DNA from: an uncultured Treponema sp.
GTDB lineage: Bacteria > Spirochaetota > Spirochaetia > Treponematales > Treponemataceae
Assembly: GCA_937923945.1 (NCBI GenBank)
Contig: CALDWC010000137.1
Span: 1 to 6,182, forward strand
Reading direction: 5' to 3'
DNA length: 6,182 nt
The notes under the pieces: generated by a model
The model's database searches: none
What the model was told of the DNA's origin: nothing
What the model saw: the letters and a program-made list of their open reading frames with translations, nothing else
Program-made: the position numbers and the translations under genes
Shown here: positions 1-6,056 of the stretch, piece after piece
Position numbering within the stretch: the first letter of the stretch is position 1
Layout: every line of letters starts with the position of its first letter

Positions 1-69
1 CGCATTACCTTAGGTAAGATGATCGCATTACCTTAGGTAAGATGATCGCATTACCGTTACTACGATGAT
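1..69. repeat. 23-bp tandem repeat, two exact copies plus one degenerate
   Basis: Two identical 23-bp units lie head to tail at 1-23 and 24-46. A third unit at 47-69 keeps the first nine bases (cgcattacc) and the last six (gatgat) but differs in the middle. Each exact unit contains the small dyad ttacc-tta-ggtaa. The period is not a multiple of three, so this is not a coding repeat. The array may begin before the window. I see no gene in 1-214 other than this array and the hairpins after it. Function unknown: a variable-number tandem repeat is the simplest reading, while a protein-binding iteron array is possible but unsupported. Confidence 0.85.
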
Positions 70-88
70 AGAGTGATAAGTGTTTAAT

Positions 89-152
89 GGAAACGCTGAT
101 TAAAGGCTTGACGAATTTGCCGTCCGCATATGCGGACATTTAAATAACAGCG
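89..152. repeat. Bulged hairpin element, left copy of a dispersed repeat family
   Basis: The first 25 bp (89-113) are identical to 6128-6152. In this copy cgctg (94-98) pairs with cagcg (148-152), ttaaa (100-104) with tttaa (139-143), and ggc (105-107) with gcc (119-121), with unpaired bases between the blocks. A perfect 16-bp palindrome, gtccgcatatgcggac (122-137), is nested between gcc and tttaa and is absent from the right-hand copy. Aligned with 6128-6170, this copy looks like the same element with the extra palindrome inserted. It is a noncoding structured repeat of MITE or REP type; the family cannot be named from sequence alone. Confidence 0.75.
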
Positions 153-175
153 ACCTTTTGCGATAGCAAAAGTCG
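151..175. repeat. Ten-base-pair hairpin with GATA loop
   Basis: The arms cgac plus ttttgc (151-154, 156-161) pair with gcaaaa plus gtcg (166-175). C155 is the only bulge and gata (162-165) is the loop. It directly abuts, and shares two bases with, the hairpin ending at 152, so the two may be one composite structured element. There is no T-run after it, so it is a poor intrinsic terminator. Function unknown. Confidence 0.7.
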
Positions 176-214
176 ACCATTTAATGAGGTGCACTATTTC
201 TGCTCCGAAGTTAA

Positions 215-802
215 ATAAAGGATTATTATCGGCACGGCACAACGACGTTATTTGCCGCTTTCAAAGTTGCAACGGGAAAAGTTCGCGGAAAATGTATGGA
301 TTGCCATACTGCCGAAGAATTTTTATCATTCTTAAAACTATTGGATAAAGAAACCGATAAGACAAAAGTATTGCATGTGATTGTTGATAATTATCCTGCG
401 CATAAAACAAAAAAAGTTATCGAGTATGTGGAAAAATCAAACGGGAGGATTGTGCGGCACTTTACACCGACACATTCGTCATGGCTGAATTTGGTGGAAA
501 GATGGTTTGCACAAATCACAACAAAACGAATGAGGAGGAAAAGTTGGACAAGTGTTCGGGAGCTTGAAAAAGGGATTATGGATTTTATCGGAAATTGGAA
601 CAAAACCGGTAAAAAATATGTTTGGACAAAAACAGCTTCCCAAATAAAAACATCAATTAATGAAGCGAAAGAAAGATACGATCATTATCTCAAAACCTAC
701 AAGATGAGCAACAATATTATTTTATTGATGAGGTATCCGATATTACTACATTGTGTTGTCAAAAAATTTTTAGCTTTGTATTTTTGGAATCGATTTAGAT
801 GA
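215..802 (+). pseudogene. IS630-family transposase, 3' remnant
   Basis: This is the C-terminal half of a DDE transposase of the IS630/Tc1-mariner superfamily, which would cut and paste the element at TA dinucleotides. From an in-frame stop at 212-214 the frame reads IKDYYRHGTTTLFAAFKVATG, a hallmark block, although no start codon precedes it. VIVDN follows with the second catalytic Asp at 386-388, and then HFTPTHSSWLNLVERWF with the catalytic Glu at 497-499. The 36 residues between them fit the DD(34-36)E spacing. WTKTASQI near 625-655 is the usual family tail. The N-terminal helix-turn-helix region and the first Asp are missing, so the protein should be inactive. The Met at 296 is only the first ATG in the remnant and is not a real start. 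Similarity appears to end near 672 (NEAKER), and the last ~40 residues to 802 look like read-through into other DNA. No terminal inverted repeats were found. Confidence 0.9.
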
Positions 803-890
803 TCAGGACATAACTGCTCCAGCTCTTTCCGTCATTGATGAATATACTTGCCCTTATCATAACGGATATTTGATTGAAAGATATAAGTAA
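703..890 (+). pseudogene. Degraded 3' tail of an unrecognised gene
   Basis: Two neighbouring frames look like one broken reading frame. The first reads DEQQYYFIDEVSDITTL from 703 and hits a stop at 796-798. The second, open from 774, reads GIDLDDQDITAPALSVID and ends in HNGYLIERYK with TAA at 888-890. A single-base shift between about 770 and 786 would join them. The 5' part overlaps the transposase frame, which suggests that the insertion sequence, or a deletion at its edge, removed the start of this gene. I do not recognise the protein. It ends 21 bp before the 912-984 repeat, as a gene would in a cassette that ends in that repeat. This could be chance open sequence; the protein-like composition is the only support. 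Confidence 0.35.
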
Positions 891-910
891 TGAAGTGATA
901 AGTTATTATA

Positions 911-984
911 GTACGGCTTTTTAAAAACTGGAATAAGTGTTTTTGCAAGATGCCGTACGGATAGATAATAGAAAGTTTTGAAAG
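911..984. repeat. Upstream copy of the direct repeat flanking the helicase gene
   Basis: Positions 912-984 match 4179-4253 in the same orientation, with three substitutions and two one-base length differences in A/T runs. Similarity stops sharply on both sides. The left part folds: gtacggc (911-917) pairs with gccgtac (952-958), and inside it aaaaac (923-928) pairs with gttttt (939-944). The unpaired right part (gatagataatagaaagttttgaaag, in two stretches 960-972 and 973-984) is invariant between copies. A structured site followed by a conserved tail is what a recombination site or a MITE end would show. I cannot fit the integron attC core consensus to it. Confidence 0.9.
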
Positions 985-1032
985 ACAATCTTTGATCAAG
1001 GCTGTATTACTCAAATCATTTTTAACTTTTGG

Positions 1033-1053
1033 TTTTAATATATACGATTAAAA
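1033..1053. promoter_or_regulatory. Seven-base inverted repeat upstream of the helicase gene
   Basis: The arms ttttaat (1033-1039) and attaaaa (1047-1053) are perfect complements around a 7-base loop. The structure lies about 90 bp before the helicase start and 25 bp before a TATAAT hexamer. It could be an operator, but in DNA this AT-rich a 7-bp dyad can arise by chance. Confidence 0.25.
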
Positions 1054-1078
1054 TGTAATGAAATATAACAAAGTCTTC

Positions 1079-1130
1079 TATAATAGACAATAGCATTCTT
1101 GTTTAATAAATGTGAAAAATAGTTTATACT
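1079..1130 (+). promoter_or_regulatory. Candidate -10 elements for the helicase gene
   Basis: Two -10-like hexamers precede the gene: TATAAT at 1079-1084, an exact consensus, and TATACT at 1125-1130. Neither has a convincing -35; tttaat at 1102-1107 lies at the right 17-bp distance from the second. If the second were used, transcription would start about three bases before the ATG at 1141, giving an almost leaderless message. This would fit the absence of any Shine-Dalgarno sequence there. The first would give a leader of about 50 bases. The rest of 891-1140 holds the repeat and no gene. Confidence 0.35.
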
Positions 1131-1140
1131 AGTACTACGT

Positions 1141-4100
1141 ATGACGAATATTTCGCAAAGCATTTTTCGCTCACTGTATGAAGGCAAATGGCTTTTTGTT
1201 GAATATAAAAATATTAGTAACGAGACAACAAAATACTGGATTGCCATTAACGACATAGATGTAAAGCGAAAAAGTTTACATGTAACCGGCTTACATCTTG
1301 CAAGCGGTGAAACAAAAGAATTATTTTTATATGCAGAAAAAATTATTGATGCATTTTTAATTGACGGTTCATATTATAAACGAAATGAAAATCTTTTAAA
1401 GTTGATTGAAGCCGAACCTGAAAATTATCAGTTTCTTTTTAGCAATATTACAAACTTAAAAATACTCCAGTATTTAGCTGATTGTTATAAACTTCAGACT
1501 GCTCCTCAAGTTAATAAGGATTTTGCATTAATAAAAAAGCTTGATGCAAAAAAATTAGAAAAAGGTTTTTATAAATTAAGTCAAAATCAGTTCAAAGAGT
1601 TTATTTCAAGCTTTACACATTTTGAAAGAACAAAACATAACAAAAACTTCAACACAAGTTCAATGATTGCGTTAAATGTTTGTAGCATAATGACGAGCGA
1701 TAGCTTATATGTACTTGCATATAAAAATGTTTTACTAGACGTAAAAAATAAATCGCTTATAGCAACAAATCAAATATACTTTTCAAAATCGTTCCAAGTA
1801 AAAAAAGGTATTCGCGAAAATATTACTACATTTTTAGACTTTGATGAATTAGAGCTCCTTGAGAACTTTGAAGAAAATGCAGAACAAATAAAGGACTTAA
1901 TTACAAGGCGAATTAGATTTCCAAATGCAGTTGATGACAATCCATACTTTATGGTTTTATATCGACAAGTAAATGTAAAACTTGAAAATGAGTATGCTGC
2001 TATTTTAAAAATGTATTCGGAAGATACGCTGACTATTCCATTAAAAGCATTTTTCGGAAACTTACGATTGGTAAGGCGTAGTAAAAAAACACTTCCTATT
2101 TTTTTGCTTGATAAAAAATGCAACATTGATCAAATGCTTGCTATTGATAATGCAATGAATACTCCGCTTGTATATGTGCAAGGTCCGCCCGGAACCGGAA
2201 AAACAAAAACAATAATCAATACTATTGTTTCAGCATTCTTTAACGGTAAAACTGTTTTACTTTCATCGTTTAATAATCACCCCATTGATAGCGTTATTGA
2301 AAAACTTATTTCAATAACGTACAAAAATAATTTTGTACCGTTTCCTATTTTTAGGATCGGCAATAAAGAGAAAAATATACTAACGTTGAAACGCATAAAA
2401 GAAAATCTAAAAGTCGTAAAAAATTTTTCAGTGCATGATAATCTTTTAATTAAAGACAAAGATTTGCAAGTAGAAAGAACGGAAAAATTAAAAAATATTT
2501 TAACTTCATATCAAGAAAAAACCGATTTAGAAGAACGATCTGAAATAATTTCTCAAATGCTTACGACTATGAAAGACGGTAGGCTAATGCCACTCCAGAT
2601 TAATCTATATGGTGAGCAAGAAAATGTAATACAAAAAAGAATTGCAGAAATTGGCAACATAACTGAAGAGGATGCCGTTGCATTATTAAACTTTGATTAC
2701 AAAAAAATTATTGAATACTTAAACTTCATGTCGGTAAAACTTTTGAATAAACTGCAGAAAAAAGAATATGAATCATTTATGAAAATAGTATATGAAAGCG
2801 ATGAGGAAACTCAAAACACGATGCTCAATACTTTTTGTTCAAAGCCAGAAAATATAAAACTTTTACAGAAGGTTTTTCCCGTATTTTGTTCCACAACAAT
2901 TTCTGCAAGTAAGATCGGGCAAGCTGAAGTTTACTTTGATATAACGATAATCGATGAAGCAGCTCAATGTGAAATTGCAACTTCACTTATTCCGATTCTT
3001 CGAGCAAAGCATCTTATGCTTGTAGGAGATTCACAACAACTTCAACCTGTTATAACATTGGACAAAAATGCAAACGAAAGTTTAAAAGCTCACTATAATG
3101 TAAAAGATTCCTATGACTACATTGAAAACTCTATATACAAAGCTTTTTTAAACAATGATACAATCACCACAGAAGTTCTTTTACGAACGCATTACCGTTG
3201 TGCAAAAAAGATAATTGAATTTAATAATAAAAAATATTATAACAAGCAACTTATCATTAAATCACCGGATATTGAAAACTCATTGAGTTTTTATGAAGTA
3301 AAAAATAATACAACGGACTATAAAAACACTGCTCCTTCAGAAGCAGATGCAATCATTCGGTACATAAAAGAAAATCCTCAAAAGCAAATTGGAGTTATTA
3401 CTGCGTTCAGAAATCAAAAACAATTGATTGACGAAAAGTTAAGGGACGAAGGCCTTTTGAATAAAGTAAGTTGCGGAACAGTCCATGCCTTTCAAGGCGA
3501 TGAACGAGATGAAATAATTTTTTCGCTCGCCTTGACAAATCGTACAAATGAAAAAACATATGGGTGGTTAAAAAATAATAAGCAACTCATTAATGTTGCA
3601 TCATCGCGTGCGAAAGAAAAACTAATAATATTCGGATCAAGTGACGAATTAAAACGACTGAGCAAAATACCGAATGACGATGACTTATTTGATCTTGTAA
3701 ACTACACAAAGCAAAACGGTACACATGAAGTCGTTAAACGAAATAGTTCTTCCCGTGCTTTGGGAATTAAACCATACACTACACAAACTGAAGAAGCTTT
3801 TTTAAAAACGCTTGAACAAAGCCTTTCAAATATTTTAGATAAAAATTATAAATATTTTAGCGTGCAGCATGAAGTTGCCCTTGCAAGCTTATTTACTGAT
3901 AGCAAAATTTACAAAGATTACTTTTACAAAGCACGAATTGATTTTGTTGTTCGCACAAAAACCCACAAGTCAGGAGAATGGCTTCCCGTTTTTGGAATTG
4001 AACTTGATGGACAAGAACACAAAAATAATCCCTTCGTTATTCGTCGTGATAAAATGAAACAAGCAATTTGTGCAGAACATAATTTTGAACTTTTGCATGT

Positions 4101-4176
4101 TGACAACACATACGCTCGTCGCTACATTTTCATAAAAAGTTTCTTAGAAGATTTTTTTAAAAAGGACATACGCTAG
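1141..4176 (+). CDS. SF1 Upf1/Dna2-like helicase with C-terminal PD-(D/E)XK nuclease
   Basis: This 1011-residue cytoplasmic protein is predicted to unwind or translocate on nucleic acid using ATP and to cut it. Residues 1-330 match no named family that I know; the first ~80, rich in beta-strand patterns (GKWLFVEYKN, KYWIAI), recall a WYL/SH3-like fold. The helicase motifs are all present. They are a Q-motif around Q331, Walker A GPPGTGKT (348-355), Walker B DEAAQ (605-609), motif III VGDSQQLQP (628-636), LRTHYRC (681-687), GVITAFRNQ (751-759), TVHAFQGDERDE (near 780-791) and NVASSRAKEK (818-827). The C-terminus (about 905-1011) looks like a DUF2726-type endonuclease: ARIDFVV with D934, then FGIELDGQEH with E954 and D956, then RRDKMKQ with K971/K973. 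No frameshift or lost motif is visible. There is no Shine-Dalgarno before the ATG, but an in-frame stop at 1120-1122 rules out an upstream ATG. The gene is alone between direct repeats. A role in phage or plasmid defence, by analogy with nuclease-helicase systems such as Nhi or Mokosh type II, is inference; DNA repair is the alternative. Confidence 0.9.
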   Translation: MTNISQSIFRSLYEGKWLFVEYKNISNETTKYWIAINDIDVKRKSLHVTGLHLASGETKELFLYAEKIIDAFLIDGSYYKRNENLLKLIEAEPENYQFLFSNITNLKILQYLADCYKLQTAPQVNKDFALIKKLDAKKLEKGFYKLSQNQFKEFISSFTHFERTKHNKNFNTSSMIALNVCSIMTSDSLYVLAYKNVLLDVKNKSLIATNQIYFSKSFQVKKGIRENITTFLDFDELELLENFEENAEQIKDLITRRIRFPNAVDDNPYFMVLYRQVNVKLENEYAAILKMYSEDTLTIPLKAFFGNLRLVRRSKKTLPIFLLDKKCNIDQMLAIDNAMNTPLVYVQGPPGTGKTKTIINTIVSAFFNGKTVLLSSFNNHPIDSVIEKLISITYKNNFVPFPIFRIGNKEKNILTLKRIKENLKVVKNFSVHDNLLIKDKDLQVERTEKLKNILTSYQEKTDLEERSEIISQMLTTMKDGRLMPLQINLYGEQENVIQKRIAEIGNITEEDAVALLNFDYKKIIEYLNFMSVKLLNKLQKKEYESFMKIVYESDEETQNTMLNTFCSKPENIKLLQKVFPVFCSTTISASKIGQAEVYFDITIIDEAAQCEIATSLIPILRAKHLMLVGDSQQLQPVITLDKNANESLKAHYNVKDSYDYIENSIYKAFLNNDTITTEVLLRTHYRCAKKIIEFNNKKYYNKQLIIKSPDIENSLSFYEVKNNTTDYKNTAPSEADAIIRYIKENPQKQIGVITAFRNQKQLIDEKLRDEGLLNKVSCGTVHAFQGDERDEIIFSLALTNRTNEKTYGWLKNNKQLINVASSRAKEKLIIFGSSDELKRLSKIPNDDDLFDLVNYTKQNGTHEVVKRNSSSRALGIKPYTTQTEEAFLKTLEQSLSNILDKNYKYFSVQHEVALASLFTDSKIYKDYFYKARIDFVVRTKTHKSGEWLPVFGIELDGQEHKNNPFVIRRDKMKQAICAEHNFELLHVDNTYARRYIFIKSFLEDFFKKDIR

Positions 4177-4178
4177 CT

Positions 4179-4253
4179 TACGGCTTTTTAAAAAACTGCA
4201 ATAAGTGTTTTTTTCAAGATGCTGTACGGATAGATAATAGAAAGTTTTGAAAG
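4179..4253. repeat. Downstream copy of the direct repeat flanking the helicase gene
   Basis: This copy begins two bases after the helicase stop codon and repeats 912-984 in the same orientation. The stem persists: tacggc (4179-4184) faces gctgta (4221-4226). The one change within the stem turns a G-C pair into a possible G-U pair, so a folded RNA would survive it. The tail after the stem, up to gaaag at 4249-4253, is identical in both copies, after which the sequences diverge at once. The stem has no T-run directly after it, so it is not a classical terminator. Confidence 0.9.
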
Positions 4254-4290
4254 GCGGCTTTAATCCTCGATTAAATTAATCAGTGCGCCT
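4252..4290. repeat. Nested inverted repeat just after the second direct repeat
   Basis: The outer arms aggcg (4252-4256) and cgcct (4286-4290) enclose a perfect 7-bp hairpin, tttaatc (4259-4265) and gattaaa (4269-4275), with loop ctc. The same bases also form the 13-base palindrome gattaaattaatc (4269-4281), so two mutually exclusive folds are possible. Function unknown; it may be part of the adjoining repeat element or a weak terminator region. Confidence 0.5.
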
Positions 4291-4292
4291 AA

Positions 4293-4469
4293 AGGACTTT
4301 ATTAAAGCAATTTCCAAAAGACAACGGTGAAGCAATTATTGGGAGGAAGAAGGTATTTAAAAAACTTGCGGAACAAAAATCAGGTAGGAGAAATCTTTAT
4401 GATGATAATCTTAGAAAGAGTATAGAATATCGTTCAAAAAATAAAGTTAGGGATAATGCACAGCGATAA
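4293..4469 (+). pseudogene. 3' remnant of an unrecognised gene
   Basis: An open frame of 58 codons runs from just after a stop at 4290-4292 to TAA at 4467-4469 without any ATG, GTG or TTG start near its beginning. It reads RTLLKQFPKDNGEAIIGRKK and continues through VFKKLAEQKSGRRNLYDDNL, a strongly basic, protein-like sequence. I do not recognise the family. The lack of a start and its position right behind the repeat suggest the tail of a gene whose front was replaced when the repeat or cassette arrived. It could also be a spurious frame. Apart from this, 4177-4594 holds only repeats and the ars promoter. Confidence 0.4.
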
Positions 4470-4538
4470 CACAAGTTTATAGATATAAATTGTGTGTATA
4501 TGTATGTAAAAAATTTTTTAAAAACTTTGAAAAACATA

Positions 4539-4567
4539 TTGACAATATTCTATATGATTTGTATAAT
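4539..4567 (+). promoter_or_regulatory. Sigma-70-type promoter of the arsenic operon
   Basis: A perfect consensus -35 TTGACA (4539-4544) and a perfect -10 TATAAT (4562-4567) are separated by exactly 17 bp. Transcription would start near 4574, about 20 bases before the arsR ATG. A fully consensus promoter fits a gene that is strongly expressed but held off by a repressor, here the ArsR encoded directly downstream. Confidence 0.85.
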
Positions 4568-4576
4568 TTTATATGA
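4551..4576. promoter_or_regulatory. Possible ArsR operator half-sites
   Basis: The heptamer tatatga occurs at 4551-4557, between the -35 and -10, and again at 4570-4576, over the expected transcription start. The copies are 19 bp apart, near two helical turns. A repressor bound here would block polymerase, as in autoregulated ars operons. ArsR operators are usually imperfect inverted repeats, and I see only a direct repeat in very AT-rich DNA, so this is tentative. Confidence 0.35.
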
Positions 4577-4582
4577 AAGATG

Positions 4583-4588
4583 AAGGAG
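4583..4588 (+). promoter_or_regulatory. Ribosome binding site that fixes the arsR start
   Basis: AAGGAG lies six bases before the ATG at 4595. An in-frame ATG at 4580 would put this strong site inside the coding region and would itself have no Shine-Dalgarno, so translation should start at 4595. Confidence 0.85.
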
Positions 4589-4594
4589 CTTTAC

Positions 4595-4915
4595 ATGAAG
4601 AATAAATATATAGAGATATCAAAAAAATTAAAAGTTTTGAGCGATCAAAAACGCTTGAAGATTGTCGACATGCTTTCTTGCGGCGAGCTATGCGCTTGTG
4701 AGATCTTGGAAAAATTTGATATCAGTCAGCCAACCTTGTCCTTTGATATGAAAAAATTGGAAGCGGCAAAGTTGGTTAAGAGCAGGCGGGAGGGCAAAAA
4801 TGTCTACTACAGGCTCAATCAAAAGGTTTTGGATCATTTGCTTGACCAGCTTACAAGCATTTTTTCTGACGATCCCGATTGCATTTGCCACTCAAAAGAG
4901 CGGATGGACTATTAA
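4595..4915 (+). CDS. arsR: ArsR/SmtB-family arsenite-responsive repressor
   Basis: This 106-residue winged-helix repressor should bind the promoter just upstream as a dimer and release it when As(III) or Sb(III) binds. The family core is clear: SDQKRLKIVDML (16-27), then the metalloid site CGELCAC with Cys29, Cys33 and Cys35, followed by the recognition helix region ISQPTLSFDMKKLEAAKLV (43-61). The wing REGKNVYYRLN (65-75) is also present. The Cys-X-Cys pair Cys33/Cys35 is typical of ELCxC ArsR proteins; a second pair near the C-terminus (Cys96, Cys98) could be an extra ligand set. Asp51 stands where many members have His in the recognition helix (SxHM/L). Length is normal. It is first in an operon with acr3, 63 bp upstream of it, and its codons look more GC-rich than those of the helicase. 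An overlapping start 15 bases upstream is rejected because of the position of the ribosome binding site. Confidence 0.95.
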   Translation: MKNKYIEISKKLKVLSDQKRLKIVDMLSCGELCACEILEKFDISQPTLSFDMKKLEAAKLVKSRREGKNVYYRLNQKVLDHLLDQLTSIFSDDPDCICHSKERMDY

Positions 4916-4978
4916 TTTTTTTTTACAGAACAGATAGAATTATTTAAATATATCTATACTAAAAGAGGTAGAAGAACT

Positions 4979-6037
4979 ATGGTAAAAAATAAGAATAAAG
5001 GAATTAATGTATTTCAAAAATACCTAAGTTTATGGGTATTATGTTGCATGATTGTGGGGGTACTTATAGGCAAATATATACCTATAATCCCGGCTGCTTT
5101 AGGTAAAATGCAAATCGCAGGCATATCTGTGCCGATAGCAATATTAATTTGGATTATGATTTATCCAATGATGATGAAAGTAGATTTTCAAAGTATTAAA
5201 AGAGTTAGAGAAAATCCAAAAGGCCTCTTTGTAACATGGACTGTTAATTGGTTAATAAAACCATTTACTATGTTTGGAATAGCTTATTTGTTTTTCTTTA
5301 TTATATTTAAAAATATCATTCCTAATGATTTGGCCAATGATTATTTAGCCGGGGCAGTTTTACTCGGAGCTGCGCCTTGTACTGCCATGGTTTTTGTGTG
5401 GTCGACTCTTACAAAAGGTGACCCTGCTTATACTGTGGTTCAAGTAGCTACAAATGATTTAATCATTTTACTTGCCTTTGTACCTATAGTAAAGTTTTTA
5501 TTAGGTGTGTCTCATGTTGTAGTACCATATAGCACATTATTTGCTAGTGTGTTTTTATTTGTTGCTATTCCATTATTAGGAGGTGCCATCACAAGGAAAA
5601 TAGTAATTGACAAAAGAGGAAAGGATTATTTTGAAAAACAATTTTCAAATAAATTTGACGGAATGACAACAGTTGGACTACTATTGACCCTCATAATTAT
5701 ATTTAGTTCACAAGCAAATATAATTTTAGAAAACCCATTTCATATTTTATTGATAGCTATTCCACTTACCCTTCAAACATTCCTAATTTTTACTATAGCG
5801 TATGTGTTAAGCAAAAAAGTAGGTTTACCTTTTGAAATAGCTGCACCGGCAGGCATGATTGGAGCTTCAAATTTCTTTGAATTAGCTGTAGCTGTTGCAA
5901 TAGCAATATTTGGGATAGATTCACCAGTTGCATTAGCTTGCACTGTAGGTGTTCTTACTGAAGTACCAGTTATGTTATTCTTAGTAAATATTGCTAATAA
6001 TACAAAACACTGGTTTTTAGAAAATAAAGAATTTTAA
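4979..6037 (+). CDS. acr3: Acr3-family arsenite efflux permease
   Basis: This 352-residue inner-membrane protein with about ten hydrophobic segments should export arsenite, and perhaps antimonite, using the proton gradient (BART superfamily, often annotated arsB). Diagnostic blocks are the TM4 motif LLGAAPCTAMVFVWS with the conserved Cys134, VQVATNDLIILL (154-165), APAGMIGASNFFELAVAVAI with Glu301, and GVLTEVPVML with Glu328. Cys134 and the TM9 Glu are the residues shown to matter in characterised Acr3 proteins. Length and both ends are normal for the family. AGAGG at 4964-4968 lies ten bases before the ATG. It is co-directional with arsR and has no separate promoter that I can defend. The next gene starts after 19 bp. 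Confidence 0.96.
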   Translation: MVKNKNKGINVFQKYLSLWVLCCMIVGVLIGKYIPIIPAALGKMQIAGISVPIAILIWIMIYPMMMKVDFQSIKRVRENPKGLFVTWTVNWLIKPFTMFGIAYLFFFIIFKNIIPNDLANDYLAGAVLLGAAPCTAMVFVWSTLTKGDPAYTVVQVATNDLIILLAFVPIVKFLLGVSHVVVPYSTLFASVFLFVAIPLLGGAITRKIVIDKRGKDYFEKQFSNKFDGMTTVGLLLTLIIIFSSQANIILENPFHILLIAIPLTLQTFLIFTIAYVLSKKVGLPFEIAAPAGMIGASNFFELAVAVAIAIFGIDSPVALACTVGVLTEVPVMLFLVNIANNTKHWFLENKEF

Positions 6038-6056
6038 GTTTACGGAGGTACGCTTT

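Noticed and set aside
47..58. Twelve bases (cgcattaccgtt) shared with the helicase motif region near 3188.
   Set aside because: One such 12-base match is expected by chance in a window of this size, and the similarity does not extend.
1..69. Short CRISPR array.
   Set aside because: The units are contiguous with no spacers, and no cas gene is present.
1770..2459. Reverse-strand open frames inside the helicase gene.
   Set aside because: They lie opposite a long, motif-rich coding frame, have no ribosome binding sites and no recognisable protein features.
912..4253. The flanking repeats as canonical integron attC sites.
   Set aside because: I could not place the RYYYAAC and GTTRRRY core boxes at the ends of the repeat, and no integrase is in the window. 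Only the cassette-like layout remains.
4179..4290. Strong rho-independent terminator after the helicase gene.
   Set aside because: The hairpins are real, but none is GC-rich and directly followed by a T-run.
4580..4594. Upstream ATG as the arsR start, adding MKELY.
   Set aside because: It lacks a ribosome binding site and would bury the AAGGAG that is correctly spaced for the ATG at 4595.
4916..4924. Nine-T run after arsR as an intrinsic terminator.
   Set aside because: No stem-loop precedes the T-run, and acr3 follows in the same direction as the expected operon partner.
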